Positions 9,851 through 17,671 of a stretch of 47,323 nucleotides of DNA are shown here, piece after piece. The DNA comes from a virus: positions 1 to 47,323 of the IMG/VR virus record IMGVR_UViG_3300035698_009722; one strand, 5' to 3'. Each line of letters opens with the position of its first letter. The stretch's first letter is position 1. A model generated the notes under the pieces. The model ran no database searches. It was not told the origin of the DNA and worked only from the letters and a program-made list of their open reading frames with translations. The position numbers and the translations under genes were made by a program.

Positions 9851-10537
9851 TTATATCACCACCATACTGTTATTAAACTGTTCCGCAAAATTCAATTCGT
9901 TACCTTTTGTTAAATTGTGACACGGGACACATAATGTAATACCATTATCCACAACATAAACTTTTGTCATATCAATAGATTTTGGAATTATATGATGTGC
10001 ATTTAGAGTACAATTTGTTTTTCCACATACTTGACATTTATAATCATCCCTGTTAAATACCAAATTCCTCCAATATACATACAGTGGATTAGCAACAATC
10101 AATTGTTGTAACGAAGTAGTACCTCCTCTCCAACAAGGATTATTTTTTCCTTTTCTAATAGTTACCATATGTTCTAAATAACGTTTCGTGTTTTGTGACT
10201 CAACTTGGTTCCTAATATAAATACTATATTTCTTTAACCAACTTCGTATCGTAACATCTGTACATTTACACATACTCGCTATTTGTTTACTTGAATATTC
10301 TTCGGTAATATACTTCCTATACAACCAATCCCTATCCCTATAACTCTTTGGAAATTTAAGTTGTTCAATCTCTTTTCCGCACCGTCTTTGTATGTTATGT
10401 TTTTCTAACCATATATACACGGTAGTAGGATTAACATTAAATTCTCTAGCAATATTAACTCCATCACGTCCTTTATTCACATATTCATTATAAAGATAAG
10501 TTCTATCCCTATAACTCCTTTTATTTATTTCTTTCAA
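9851..10537 (-). CDS. HNH homing-type endonuclease with two helix-turn-helix repeats
   Basis: The protein has 228 residues. The start is probably TTG, seven bases after GGGTGAGA. Two similar N-terminal blocks (SYRDRTYLYNEYV and SYRDRDWLYRKYI) are each followed by a helix-turn-helix (NPTTVYIWLEKHNI; TDVTIRSWLKKYSI). The C-terminal HNH domain has CQVCGKTNCTLNAHHIIPK and GITLCVPCHN, with both zinc CxxC pairs. It is free-standing, sits after a terminator and runs into the glycosyltransferase ribosome site, as expected for a selfish insertion between genes. Relatives in this window are the tail of the 18078 gene and the 29854 gene. Confidence 0.9.
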   Translation of the reverse strand: MKEINKRSYRDRTYLYNEYVNKGRDGVNIAREFNVNPTTVYIWLEKHNIQRRCGKEIEQLKFPKSYRDRDWLYRKYITEEYSSKQIASMCKCTDVTIRSWLKKYSIYIRNQVESQNTKRYLEHMVTIRKGKNNPCWRGGTTSLQQLIVANPLYVYWRNLVFNRDDYKCQVCGKTNCTLNAHHIIPKSIDMTKVYVVDNGITLCVPCHNLTKGNELNFAEQFNNSMVVI

Positions 10538-10561
10538 TTTGTCTCACCCATTTGTAATCAT

Positions 10562-10593
10562 AAAAAAATGAAAATGAGGGAAAAAATCCCTCA
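10562..10593 (-). terminator. Hairpin plus T-run terminator after the 226-aa structural gene
   Basis: On the minus strand a 7-bp stem (TGAGGGA with TCCCTCA) closes a 5-base loop and is followed by ATTTTCA and seven Ts. It ends the capsid part of the operon just before the HNH gene, which may thus depend on read-through or its own promoter. Confidence 0.6.
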
Positions 10594-10606
10594 ACACACT
10601 ATCTAC

Positions 10607-11287
10607 TCACTCCCACCTACTATTATATCTTATAATAAATGTTGAGCCTTCTGGAGCGTGGCTATCTAAGTTAATGGTGTTATATGTTGCATTAACTAAT
10701 GTTGCCGATGCTAATGAATTTACACATTTTGTGGTTTCTCCCAAAGATGAAGCTTGATTGAGATATGTTATTGATAATATATCTGCTACTGCATCTATTG
10801 GTCTTGGTAAACCAAATTTGTTTGTAAATCCTACGTCAACAGTTCCAGCAACTGAACCACTTGTATACGTTCCTCCGGTATTATCTAAATAGACAATACT
10901 TGAAATATTCAAGAACGCATTATTTGATGTTATTGCTGATGCTACTCCACTAGATATTGGCATTGTCATAAGTTCTGTTAGCGAGTTTCCTTGCGAATCA
11001 TAACCTGCGACATATACTGTTCCTTTTCTAGTTGGTGCTGTTTCCTTCCTGTTGACCATCATTACAGCTCTTGCATAATCTAGGCCTGTAACTGACGCTG
11101 AATTTAATGCTAACTGTGGGACCCAATCCGTTGAACTATGTCCAACTGCAATTTTGTTTGCCATAGTGCTTCCAGCACCTGTTGATGTTGATAGTGGATG
11201 TGCGATATGATACTCTACAAGTATCTTATCTTCATGGGTAAGTTTCTTTACTGTAAACTTTCCATCTCTAAATCCGTATACTGACAT
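10607..11287 (-). CDS. Structural protein next to the capsid gene
   Basis: The protein has 226 residues with a clear GGTGAT ribosome site. The composition (many Ser, Thr, Ala, Val) and segments such as ISSIVYLDNTGGTYTSGSV and TFIIRYNSRWE point to a beta-rich virion protein. It follows the major capsid gene after two hairpins, where many viruses keep a decoration, head-closure or tail-tube protein. No family is recognised. There is no signal peptide. Confidence 0.75.
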   Translation of the reverse strand: MSVYGFRDGKFTVKKLTHEDKILVEYHIAHPLSTSTGAGSTMANKIAVGHSSTDWVPQLALNSASVTGLDYARAVMMVNRKETAPTRKGTVYVAGYDSQGNSLTELMTMPISSGVASAITSNNAFLNISSIVYLDNTGGTYTSGSVAGTVDVGFTNKFGLPRPIDAVADILSITYLNQASSLGETTKCVNSLASATLVNATYNTINLDSHAPEGSTFIIRYNSRWE

Positions 11288-11331
11288 TTTTTATCACCTT
11301 TTATCTTTAATAACGGGACCAAAAATAATCC

Positions 11332-11394
11332 CGGAGAGACAAGCTCTCCGTCACTAAAGCTGGTAGTTATATTCTTCAAGACGCTTATGCGTCT
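11332..11394 (-). terminator. Two hairpins at the 3' end of the capsid gene
   Basis: One hairpin (AGACGC/GCGTCT, 11379-11394) includes the capsid stop codon. The second (CGGAGAG/CTCTCCG, 11332-11350) is followed on the minus strand by GGATTATTTTTGG. They may be a partial terminator or an mRNA 3'-end stabiliser that keeps capsid mRNA more abundant than downstream mRNA. Confidence 0.5.
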
Positions 11395-12419
11395 GAGAAG
11401 AACCCATGTACAATAGCTAGTCCATTTATCCTGGTCATTTTATACCAAGCATCTAAAAGAACTTTGTACATTCTTTCGTCATCTTCTGTAACGATTTTTA
11501 CTGTTGCTTTCTCTTTCCAGACAATTCCGGCAGCCGCACTTGGGTCTATCATAAAACAGATGTGACCTGTTGCTCCCCATGAAGTGTTATGGTTTGTACC
11601 ACTTCCACCTGATGTATCAGTTGCGTGTTGGGCACTTGTTCTGACTAGTGTTGAAACTTCGATTATGCAACCGACATACTCTTCGATTACTCCTCTCCTA
11701 ACTACACTAGGTCCGCCAAACTCAGCCGCATTTGTAAACTGACTAGATTTTAACAGAAATTTATACTGGGTTGGGTGTACGAAAACGATTGCATCTCCAG
11801 GCTTCTTACCGAAGTCATCTTCTTGCATTCCAATTTTCATATCAATAAGTTTATCAACTGTGATAACATCACCTGTTGCTAAACTTGCAACACCTGTAGC
11901 ATCTCCGCCATAAACATAAGCCGCTGGAGTAGTCTCCAATGCTAGTATCTTAAAAGCGTCTGTTTCCAGGGTTTTTAAATACTGTCTAACTAATTGTTTA
12001 TGAGCCATTTCTACAATACTGACTCTTGTTGCTTGTGCTGTTTCGAAGGAAATCTTTACTCCACCTAACTTAACATCAGATGATGTTAAACTTACAGCTA
12101 CTCTACTTGCTGTGTCGAATTCTGTAAAGCTTCTTGCTATACCTTCTTCATCTCCTGTTCTTCCACTCATTAAATCTACATCGCCAATTTTAGGAATAAT
12201 CAATGACACGTCATTGGTACTCATTAAATCTGGGAATTCAATGAAATATTTGGATAGAACTCTATCTGGTTGAGCGTCGAATATAATTCTTTGGGACCAT
12301 GTTGAACCCATTACGCTTCCTAATCCACTTGTCCTGCTTGTATAATCTCCAGCCTGTCCACTACCGATTCTGGTAACGGATGCTGATGCGGCAAGTTTTT
12401 CGGGACTTTTTAATACCAT
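11385..12419 (-). CDS. Major capsid protein, HK97 fold
   Basis: The protein has 344 residues, ordinary for this family. It follows protease and scaffold, the usual order. Features fitting the fold are an N-terminal arm rich in Ser/Gly, a long helix region (VEMAHKQLVRQYLKTLETDA, the spine helix), GDAIVFVHPTQYKFLL leading into the A-domain, VGCIIEVSTLV, and a closing beta segment KATVKIVTEDDERMYKVLLD. An AAAGGTGA ribosome site supports the ATG at 12419. The call rests on sequence style and synteny, not on an alignment. Confidence 0.88.
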   Translation of the reverse strand: MVLKSPEKLAASASVTRIGSGQAGDYTSRTSGLGSVMGSTWSQRIIFDAQPDRVLSKYFIEFPDLMSTNDVSLIIPKIGDVDLMSGRTGDEEGIARSFTEFDTASRVAVSLTSSDVKLGGVKISFETAQATRVSIVEMAHKQLVRQYLKTLETDAFKILALETTPAAYVYGGDATGVASLATGDVITVDKLIDMKIGMQEDDFGKKPGDAIVFVHPTQYKFLLKSSQFTNAAEFGGPSVVRRGVIEEYVGCIIEVSTLVRTSAQHATDTSGGSGTNHNTSWGATGHICFMIDPSAAAGIVWKEKATVKIVTEDDERMYKVLLDAWYKMTRINGLAIVHGFFSDA

Positions 12420-12444
12420 ATTTATTCACCTTTCGTTGTTTTTA

Positions 12445-13611
12445 CTATGTACGCAAATTCTTTAGACCGACTGTTAAATCTTTGAAAAAATCTTCTGAAT
12501 TAAGTTTCTCAACTTCCTTAACTTCTTGGTCTTGCGTTTCTTCGGGTACGACCTCTCCTGCTGTAGCAGGGTCACTAGGCTCTGTAACCTTTTCTAATTT
12601 CTCTTGTTCCTTTCCATATGCTATTGCGGCATCTACAATTCTTTCGTATTCTGATACTGATGTACTATCAAGCTTCGTAAGTTGCTCTACATCTTTATCT
12701 TGACCTAACACTTTGAACTTCTCGCTTAACTTGTGAAGCCTCTCATTGGTCATTTTCTTTGTCTGTTCGTCATGGAATTTCTTAAGTTTCTCGAACTCCT
12801 TTTTCATAGAACCGAGTCCACTGTTCTCTTTGGATAACTTTTCAGCGTCTCCTTTTAATTGCTTATTTTCAGCATAAAGTTTTGATAATTCTTCTCTAAC
12901 CTCTTTAATTACTTCAGCCTTTTCAGCCTCTTTCTCCACTTCTTCAGCTTTTTCCTCTTTCACTTCTTCTTTAACATCTTCTTCGAGAACGGATTTTTCA
13001 ATATCATCCAACTCTTCATCTGTTAATGATTCAGCAACTTTATCAATCTCTTCCTCGCTGACTTCTACTACCTCTTCGGCAGGAGCTTCTGGCTCTGCGA
13101 CTTCTTCGGATTTTACCTCTTCTTTAGGTTCTTCCGCTGGAGTCTCTCCTGGTTTCTCTTCCTTAACTTCGGCTTCTTCGGAAACTGGTTCCTCTTTTAC
13201 CTCTTCAGCAGGAGCTTCTTCTTTTGCTGGTTCTTCAGGAACATCAGTTTTTACTTCCGCCTCAGGTGCGGCTTCCTCTGATAATTTTTCCTTCGACTTT
13301 AGAATCTTTACTGTAGCTAAAAGTTTTCGTCTCTCCAAATTTTCTTCGTCAGTCAAGGAATCTTTCTTTGATAGTTCCATAAGCTTTTCCTTAGCTCTGG
13401 ATAAATCTTTTATTGTCATATTTTCTACCTCTTTTCCTTGTTTTTCTTTACTTTTCTTTGTGATTCCAGCTACACATATAGCAACTACATCACTCTTAGT
13501 ATAGTTCTTTCCCGTTCTAGGATTTTTCTTCTTTAAATATGTTTCACTTAAACGTGCCCTACACTTATCTATTTTTCCTGTATGTTTTTTATCTACACCA
13601 CTATATGGCAT
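12445..13611 (-). CDS. Scaffold-like acidic coiled-coil protein
   Basis: The protein has 388 residues. Residues 1-65 are basic (KKNPRTGKNYTKSDVVAIC). The middle, about 110-250, is very rich in Glu, Pro, Ala and Val (EEPAKEEAPAEEVKEEPVSE). The C-terminal third is a long coiled coil (ELSKLYAENKQLKGDAEKL, GSMKKEFEKLKKFHDEQTKK). Its place between protease and capsid and its acidic helical make-up fit a capsid scaffold that the protease would remove. GGTGAT lies six bases from the ATG. An internal start at MTIKDLSRAKEKL is possible. Confidence 0.78.
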   Translation of the reverse strand: MPYSGVDKKHTGKIDKCRARLSETYLKKKNPRTGKNYTKSDVVAICVAGITKKSKEKQGKEVENMTIKDLSRAKEKLMELSKKDSLTDEENLERRKLLATVKILKSKEKLSEEAAPEAEVKTDVPEEPAKEEAPAEEVKEEPVSEEAEVKEEKPGETPAEEPKEEVKSEEVAEPEAPAEEVVEVSEEEIDKVAESLTDEELDDIEKSVLEEDVKEEVKEEKAEEVEKEAEKAEVIKEVREELSKLYAENKQLKGDAEKLSKENSGLGSMKKEFEKLKKFHDEQTKKMTNERLHKLSEKFKVLGQDKDVEQLTKLDSTSVSEYERIVDAAIAYGKEQEKLEKVTEPSDPATAGEVVPEETQDQEVKEVEKLNSEDFFKDLTVGLKNLRT

Positions 13612-13613
13612 TA

Positions 13614-14162
13614 TTAATCACCTTTGTCCAATTTTAATGAATTATTAGGTTCGCTTCCCTCTGTTACAAGCGACAATTCCACAAACTCCAAGTCCCTTCC
13701 TACTATACCGACTCCAGAGAGATAATCCCTACTGGACAAGACATTAACACTGACCTGAGTTATAAGACCATCAAGTACGTTTCTAGCGGCTGTACTGTCA
13801 TTGACATGTCCCCACCAACGTATTCCTTTAATTAACGAATCGTATTCTATTCTATCAACCATACCAACAATAGCACCTGCTTCCTTGTCTCTATGGTCAT
13901 ACACAATTTTAAACTGTTGATTCTTTGAATCGCCAGAAGCTAATTCCAGTTCCTTCGCTGGATAATATTTCTTCAATGGTTTACCTTCTGTTAAAAACAC
14001 TCCCTTCACTTTTAAAGGAAGAGTCATTTTTCCTTTTCCTAATTGTTCAGCGAATCCAATATCTGTAACAAATCTCTCTGTTACGGGTACATCAGTTAAA
14101 AGTTTCTGTACGTATAGATTCGTTAAATTTTCCTGTAATCGCAAATATGTATCAGTATTCAT
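13614..14162 (-). CDS. Prohead maturation protease
   Basis: The protein has 182 residues, typical for the S78/HK97 prohead protease group. Motifs are VYDHRDKEAGAIVGMVDRI with the candidate catalytic His in DH, then a segment with QVSVN holding the candidate Ser, and the closing strand LEFVELSLVTEGSEPNN, which matches the family's (F/L)xExSLVxxPANP-like end. Portal lies upstream and scaffold downstream. It should cut the scaffold and perhaps the capsid arm during head assembly. Confidence 0.87.
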   Translation of the reverse strand: MNTDTYLRLQENLTNLYVQKLLTDVPVTERFVTDIGFAEQLGKGKMTLPLKVKGVFLTEGKPLKKYYPAKELELASGDSKNQQFKIVYDHRDKEAGAIVGMVDRIEYDSLIKGIRWWGHVNDSTAARNVLDGLITQVSVNVLSSRDYLSGVGIVGRDLEFVELSLVTEGSEPNNSLKLDKGD

Positions 14163-14515
14163 AATTTTTCACTATCCAATCTGTCAAAGTGTGAATGACT
14201 TGACAGTTTCTCACTTAACTTACTATGTAAATGTATAATATCAGGACGTGTAAGTCCGTCTCCACAATTATTACTATAAAATAAATGTAGTAATGTGTGC
14301 GATAGGAGTAGTTGATTTTCTGATAACTTCTCGAAATCTACTCCGGGTTGTAATTTTATTCCGGAAGCCACAGGGGTGGCAACTTCCGGAAAGTGATTGG
14401 GTGAGACCTGGGGGTTACTCTCTGGCACCTCTGACTCCCCTAGGCTATCGCCAGTGAGCTTTTCATATTCTTTATCTAATTTGCCTAACAAATCTTGAAA
14501 TTTTATATCATTCAT
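14159..14515 (-). CDS. Small protein between portal and protease
   Basis: I choose ATG 14515 (118 residues, MNDIKFQDLLGKL), two bases below the portal stop. The longer frame would start inside the portal gene. It has a helical N-terminus (LDKEYEKLTGDSL), a Pro/Val linker, and a helical His/Ser-rich end (LLLSHTLLHLFYSNN, SKLSEKLSSHSHFDRL). It overlaps the protease start by four bases. No family is recognised. Its position suggests a head protein. Confidence 0.65.
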   Translation of the reverse strand: MNDIKFQDLLGKLDKEYEKLTGDSLGESEVPESNPQVSPNHFPEVATPVASGIKLQPGVDFEKLSENQLLLSHTLLHLFYSNNCGDGLTRPDIIHLHSKLSEKLSSHSHFDRLDSEKL

Positions 14516-14516
14516 T

Positions 14517-15962
14517 TTATTTTGGTGATGGAACATAACCTGGATCCGCTTTTATCTCCTTTTTATTTCCTGCCTGGGAACCGCCCTTATCTGCGTGCCA
14601 AGTTCTCATTTCATCTGTCTTTATATCGGACTCTTGTGTTCCAGTTCCAGTCTTTGGTTTCTGTGCACCAGGAACAGATTCAAATCCAATTAAACCTCGA
14701 GCCTCATCTCTATCTATCAGTCCTAGACCATATAGAGTACCAGCGAGTTCTCCTACAGTACTTAAATCTTGTGTTATTTCGTTAAACTTTAGTCTAGGTG
14801 GCTTAAATCCTGAAGCCTCTCCATAAACTTTAAAAATGTGATTAAACAATGCTTCCACATGAAGTTGATTCTTCTCTATCAATGTATATAAATGTCTAGT
14901 CTGAACAACTGATACAGCTCTATTAGAACCTTCACCTACTCCTATTAAAAGTGGTTTTGGTACACCTAATCCAGCAACAGTTGAATTTAAAAAATAATCT
15001 GCGTAATCAGGAAAGTTTGTCAATCCAGGACTCATCAATTCTAGTTCCAAATGTTCTGGAATAAGTATCTGATTCTTCCCTCCAATTCTTCCCAAAACTC
15101 TTCCCCATCTCTGTAATTCATTTGGACTTTTAGTAGCAACCTTTCCAACCCATAATGGATTCGCAGTTCTAACTGCTGCCTCCGCGGCTGAATGTTCCAT
15201 ATTCATCAATCTCCAAACAGTTGTGTAAATTGGTTGCAAAATGCTTATTCCACTAAACTCATCTCCAACCTTATTAAAAACTAGATGCCCAACTCTATCA
15301 AGTGGAATATCAATAAAACTTTCTTTTCCATTATTAACAGTTAATTGTTCATATCCAATTGGTTTTTTTGTCTCTTGGTCTATAATTATCTTTCCAGACT
15401 TTCTATCTTTCTTGAATCCAAAAGTTACAGGATGAATTGGGTCTAACCGTAAAATTTCTTTTCCGCCTTTATTCCAACAAAGCTCAACATATCCATCACC
15501 CATGACATCTGTGTTTACAGATAATAACCAAAATAAATGAATTCCTCCACTATTATCTATTAAATCTAAACACTTCTTTCTTCCTCCATCGTCTCCATCT
15601 ATAATATCGTATCCCCTACTTACCATCTCATCGGCCCTAATGTTTACTCCCCGGAATACAAACTGATTAGTTAAATATAAATTTAGAAGCTGTTCTGGAG
15701 TATATCTTTTAACAAGAGATTGAGTGCTACCACGCTCTTTTTCAGTCGTAGCAGAAACACTTGGAAGTGTCCATTGATTAACTTTTTCATTTAAATCGAC
15801 TATTAGTTTTTCCTGTGTTTTTATATGTATTTCCTTATCTTTTAATTTTGAATTCAAACCATCTTTTTCCTTAGAAAAGAGCTTCTCCTGTTCCTTTATC
15901 TCGTCTTTTGTAGCTATATTAAGATTACCTAATATTGATTTTAAGAAAGTGTTATTTGCCAT
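14517..15962 (-). CDS. Portal protein
   Basis: The protein has 481 residues. A short coiled coil lies near 15-65 (EQEKLFSKEKDGLNSKLKDK). The portal core follows: RYTPEQLLNLYLTN, VFRGVNIRADEMVSRG, MGDGYVELCWN, LRLDPIHPVTFG, DRVGHLVFN, and late GLGVPKPLLIGVGEGSNRA with a helical end, all in the order seen in HK97/SPP1-type portals. I start at 15962 and not at the in-frame ATG at 16040: a TATA box (CTTAAATA, 16042-16049) lies just before 16040, so that codon would not be in the mRNA. GGGGGAC upstream of 15962 agrees. Confidence 0.9.
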   Translation of the reverse strand: MANNTFLKSILGNLNIATKDEIKEQEKLFSKEKDGLNSKLKDKEIHIKTQEKLIVDLNEKVNQWTLPSVSATTEKERGSTQSLVKRYTPEQLLNLYLTNQFVFRGVNIRADEMVSRGYDIIDGDDGGRKKCLDLIDNSGGIHLFWLLSVNTDVMGDGYVELCWNKGGKEILRLDPIHPVTFGFKKDRKSGKIIIDQETKKPIGYEQLTVNNGKESFIDIPLDRVGHLVFNKVGDEFSGISILQPIYTTVWRLMNMEHSAAEAAVRTANPLWVGKVATKSPNELQRWGRVLGRIGGKNQILIPEHLELELMSPGLTNFPDYADYFLNSTVAGLGVPKPLLIGVGEGSNRAVSVVQTRHLYTLIEKNQLHVEALFNHIFKVYGEASGFKPPRLKFNEITQDLSTVGELAGTLYGLGLIDRDEARGLIGFESVPGAQKPKTGTGTQESDIKTDEMRTWHADKGGSQAGNKKEIKADPGYVPSPK

Positions 15963-16041
15963 GTTTAATTGTCCCCCATATTTTTTTACACCCGTAAATG
16001 TCCAATCAGACCTATCTGGTATATCATATGTGGACTTCATC

Positions 16042-16055
16042 TATTTAAGTCTTTC
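16042..16055 (-). promoter_or_regulatory. Archaeal promoter for the leftward virion operon
   Basis: The minus strand reads AGAAAGACTTAAATAG: a purine-rich BRE and a TATA box CTTAAATA. The expected start of transcription is about 26 bases on, near 16020, giving a leader of about 58 bases to the portal ATG at 15962. Confidence 0.6.
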
Positions 16056-16097
16056 TATTTTTCTTACCAAACATTAATATTGAATATATTACAAAAT

Positions 16098-16112
16098 AGA
16101 AAGGTTTATATA
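16098..16112 (+). promoter_or_regulatory. Archaeal BRE/TATA promoter, leaderless mRNA
   Basis: AGAAAGGTTTATATAC has the BRE purines and TATA box TTTATATA (16105-16112). The ATG at 16136 is 27 bases from the box centre, so the transcript should start at or next to the ATG. Together with the minus promoter this forms a 95-bp divergent control region. Confidence 0.75.
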
Positions 16113-16135
16113 CCCAAAGTGACACATATAATTAT

Positions 16136-16882
16136 ATGGGTAATAAATTGGAAAAGAATTGTAAAATATGTAAAGAGGTTTTCATCCCAAAAGTTGATAG
16201 AAGAGTTACATGCTCCACACAATGTGCCAGACTATTAAATAAATATAGACAACATATAGACGAATTTACATTCACAGTTAAATACACTCCAGTTGGAAGA
16301 GGTAGAAACAGATTAAAAAAGGTTATACCGCATGATAAACGGGGGCTAGGTAGAGATGGTGCTACACCTCCCTTGCAAGGAGGAGACGATGGGTTCAAGT
16401 CCCATAGCTTCCATTCTTCTCCGGAAGGACTGGAAGGACTGGAAGGACTGGAAGGACTGGAAGGACTGGAAGGACTGGAAGGGACTAAAGGAGTGGGAAT
16501 AGGTTCCAGTGAGGTAATGACAATTTATAATACTATTGGAGTTACTGTGGACTATACCTGCAAGGACCGGAAGTGTCTTACCCACCTTAACCATCTCCTG
16601 TTCGGAAGGCTAAATCATCAAATATATCGTGGAAGAAAATATACTTATTACAAGAAGGGATTACTACATGATACTAAATATGTCAGATTAGAAGATAGCC
16701 AATACTTTATATGTATGGAAAAGACGGACCTTGTTGATAAATTGTTTCCAATAGCAAATGAATTACTTAAAGATATTAAAATATCTTCAACATCCTTCAA
16801 ATCTGAGGATTTAAAGACTGGAAAGGAGTATTGGTTGGAAGTGGCGGAAAAGAAAGGATATAAGGTGAGAAATGTAAAATGA
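16136..16882 (+). CDS. Zinc-binding protein ORF interrupted by a tRNA gene and a tandem repeat
   Basis: The open frame has 248 residues. Residues 1-40 look like a treble-clef zinc finger (CKICKEVFIP, TCSTQCARLLNKYR). Residues 69-93 are the in-frame reading of a tRNA-Ala gene on the same strand. Residues about 96-115 are (EGL)n from a 9-bp repeat. The last 120 residues (MTIYNTIGVTVDYTC onward) look like a normal globular protein with GRLNHQIYRGRKYTYYKKG. Either the tRNA and repeat inserted without breaking the frame, or two small genes (16136 to about 16340, and one from ATG 16517) are joined by chance. The 3' end overlaps the next start by ATGA, which supports translation of the last part. 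Function is unknown. Confidence 0.6.
   Translation: MGNKLEKNCKICKEVFIPKVDRRVTCSTQCARLLNKYRQHIDEFTFTVKYTPVGRGRNRLKKVIPHDKRGLGRDGATPPLQGGDDGFKSHSFHSSPEGLEGLEGLEGLEGLEGLEGTKGVGIGSSEVMTIYNTIGVTVDYTCKDRKCLTHLNHLLFGRLNHQIYRGRKYTYYKKGLLHDTKYVRLEDSQYFICMEKTDLVDKLFPIANELLKDIKISSTSFKSEDLKTGKEYWLEVAEKKGYKVRNVK
16341..16413 (+). tRNA. tRNA-Ala, anticodon UGC
   Basis: The 73 bases fold as a cloverleaf: acceptor GGGGGCT with AGCTTCC, D stem GTAG/CTAC with GG in its loop, anticodon stem CCTCC/GGAGG around CTTGCAA, five-base variable loop, T stem ATGGG/CCCAT around TTCAAGT, discriminator A. The acceptor has G3-U70, the main identity signal for alanyl-tRNA synthetase. One flaw: base 8 is A where nearly all tRNAs have U. 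No CCA is encoded. It is embedded in an open reading frame of the same strand. It is real in fold, but its activity is not certain. Confidence 0.8.
16423..16486 (+). repeat. 9-bp tandem repeat, six perfect copies and one changed
   Basis: GGAAGGACT is repeated six times without error (16423-16476) and then once as GGAAGGGACT. It begins ten bases after the tRNA. The unit length keeps the frame and encodes repeated Gly-Leu-Glu. Confidence 0.95.
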
Positions 16883-17454
16883 AAACACAGGATCCAAAAC
16901 ATCATAATGTATCTAAGATTGTTCAAATGGGAGAGGAAAAGTATGTCTTTAAGATGATTAGAGATGGCTATTCAATGTCTGAGATACATAGAAAACTAAG
17001 TCAGAAATATGGCAAGGGAGAACTTTCCTATGCCGCCGTTAGTAGATTTCTTAAGAATGTTAAAAAGAAACAAGGACTATTGTATCAAAAGGATAAGGGA
17101 GCCCTTAAAGACTATCATAACATGGTTATGAACTATAACAAGGAACTAAAGACTATACTGGAAGAAGTAAAGGATATGAAAAAGATTGCAAAGGATGAAT
17201 TAGACTTTGCCAGTTATTCAGCACTTGTTGGTAGACTTTGGCAAGGAATAGAGTTAATAGCTAAGTTATCCGGAGACTTAAAAGACGGTCAACAGGTTAA
17301 TGTAACTCTGTTATGCGATAAAGTATCTGTAGACGAGCAAAATGTCACTCAAGACCTACGTAGAACTATGACACGAAGAGAGATTAATGTTGAAGCCATT
17401 ATTTTAGAGGAAGATGAAAAGAAAGCTGATTTCCTGGAGAAAACATACGGATAA
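16879..17454 (+). CDS. Helix-turn-helix/coiled-coil protein, possible small terminase
   Basis: The protein has 191 residues. Residues about 22-55 form a helix-turn-helix (FKMIRDGYSMSEIHRKLSQ, then LSYAAVSRFLKNVKKK). A helical, coiled-coil-like stretch follows (MNYNKELKTILEEVKDMKK). The end is acidic and may be flexible. N-terminal DNA binding with a central oligomerising coil is the usual design of small terminase subunits, but the large subunit gene is 20 kb away, so a transcription regulator is equally possible. It overlaps the preceding ORF by ATGA. Confidence 0.7.
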   Translation: MKTQDPKHHNVSKIVQMGEEKYVFKMIRDGYSMSEIHRKLSQKYGKGELSYAAVSRFLKNVKKKQGLLYQKDKGALKDYHNMVMNYNKELKTILEEVKDMKKIAKDELDFASYSALVGRLWQGIELIAKLSGDLKDGQQVNVTLLCDKVSVDEQNVTQDLRRTMTRREINVEAIILEEDEKKADFLEKTYG

Positions 17455-17474
17455 TGTTACTCCATAGTAAAAAA

Positions 17475-17490
17475 CGAAAGGTTTAAATAT
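17475..17490 (+). promoter_or_regulatory. Archaeal BRE/TATA promoter
   Basis: CGAAAGGTTTAAATAT carries a BRE and the TATA box TTTAAATA (17482-17489). The predicted start near 17511 lies just before the ATG at 17515. It may drive the long rightward operon. Confidence 0.7.
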
Positions 17491-17514
17491 TTATTCATAT
17501 TAACAATATATAAG

Positions 17515-17661
17515 ATGAAAGCGACACAAATAATAATGCCGAAAAAAAGAAAACCCGGAGAATCAGATTGGGAAAGATTCTATGGAAAGACTAGAGACGA
17601 ATATGTTGAAGGTAAATCCGCGAAAGAAGGAGAAGTAAAGAAGCGGCCATGGGATGATTAG
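17515..17661 (+). CDS. Small basic protein
   Basis: The protein has 48 residues (MKATQIIMPKKRKPGESDWE start, KKRPWDD end) with many charged residues. It is the first gene after a strong TATA box and would have almost no leader, so it should be well expressed. No family is recognised. A second ATG at codon 8 (MPKKRKPGESDW) is an alternative start. Confidence 0.6.
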   Translation: MKATQIIMPKKRKPGESDWERFYGKTRDEYVEGKSAKEGEVKKRPWDD

Positions 17662-17671
17662 AGGGATATAA

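Noticed and set aside
16341-16486. Integration attachment site at the tRNA
   Set aside because: No integrase gene is seen and no second copy of the tRNA 3' end was found in the window.
16346-16594. Minus-strand frame with SFQSFQ repeats
   Set aside because: It is the antisense of the 9-bp repeat and tRNA.
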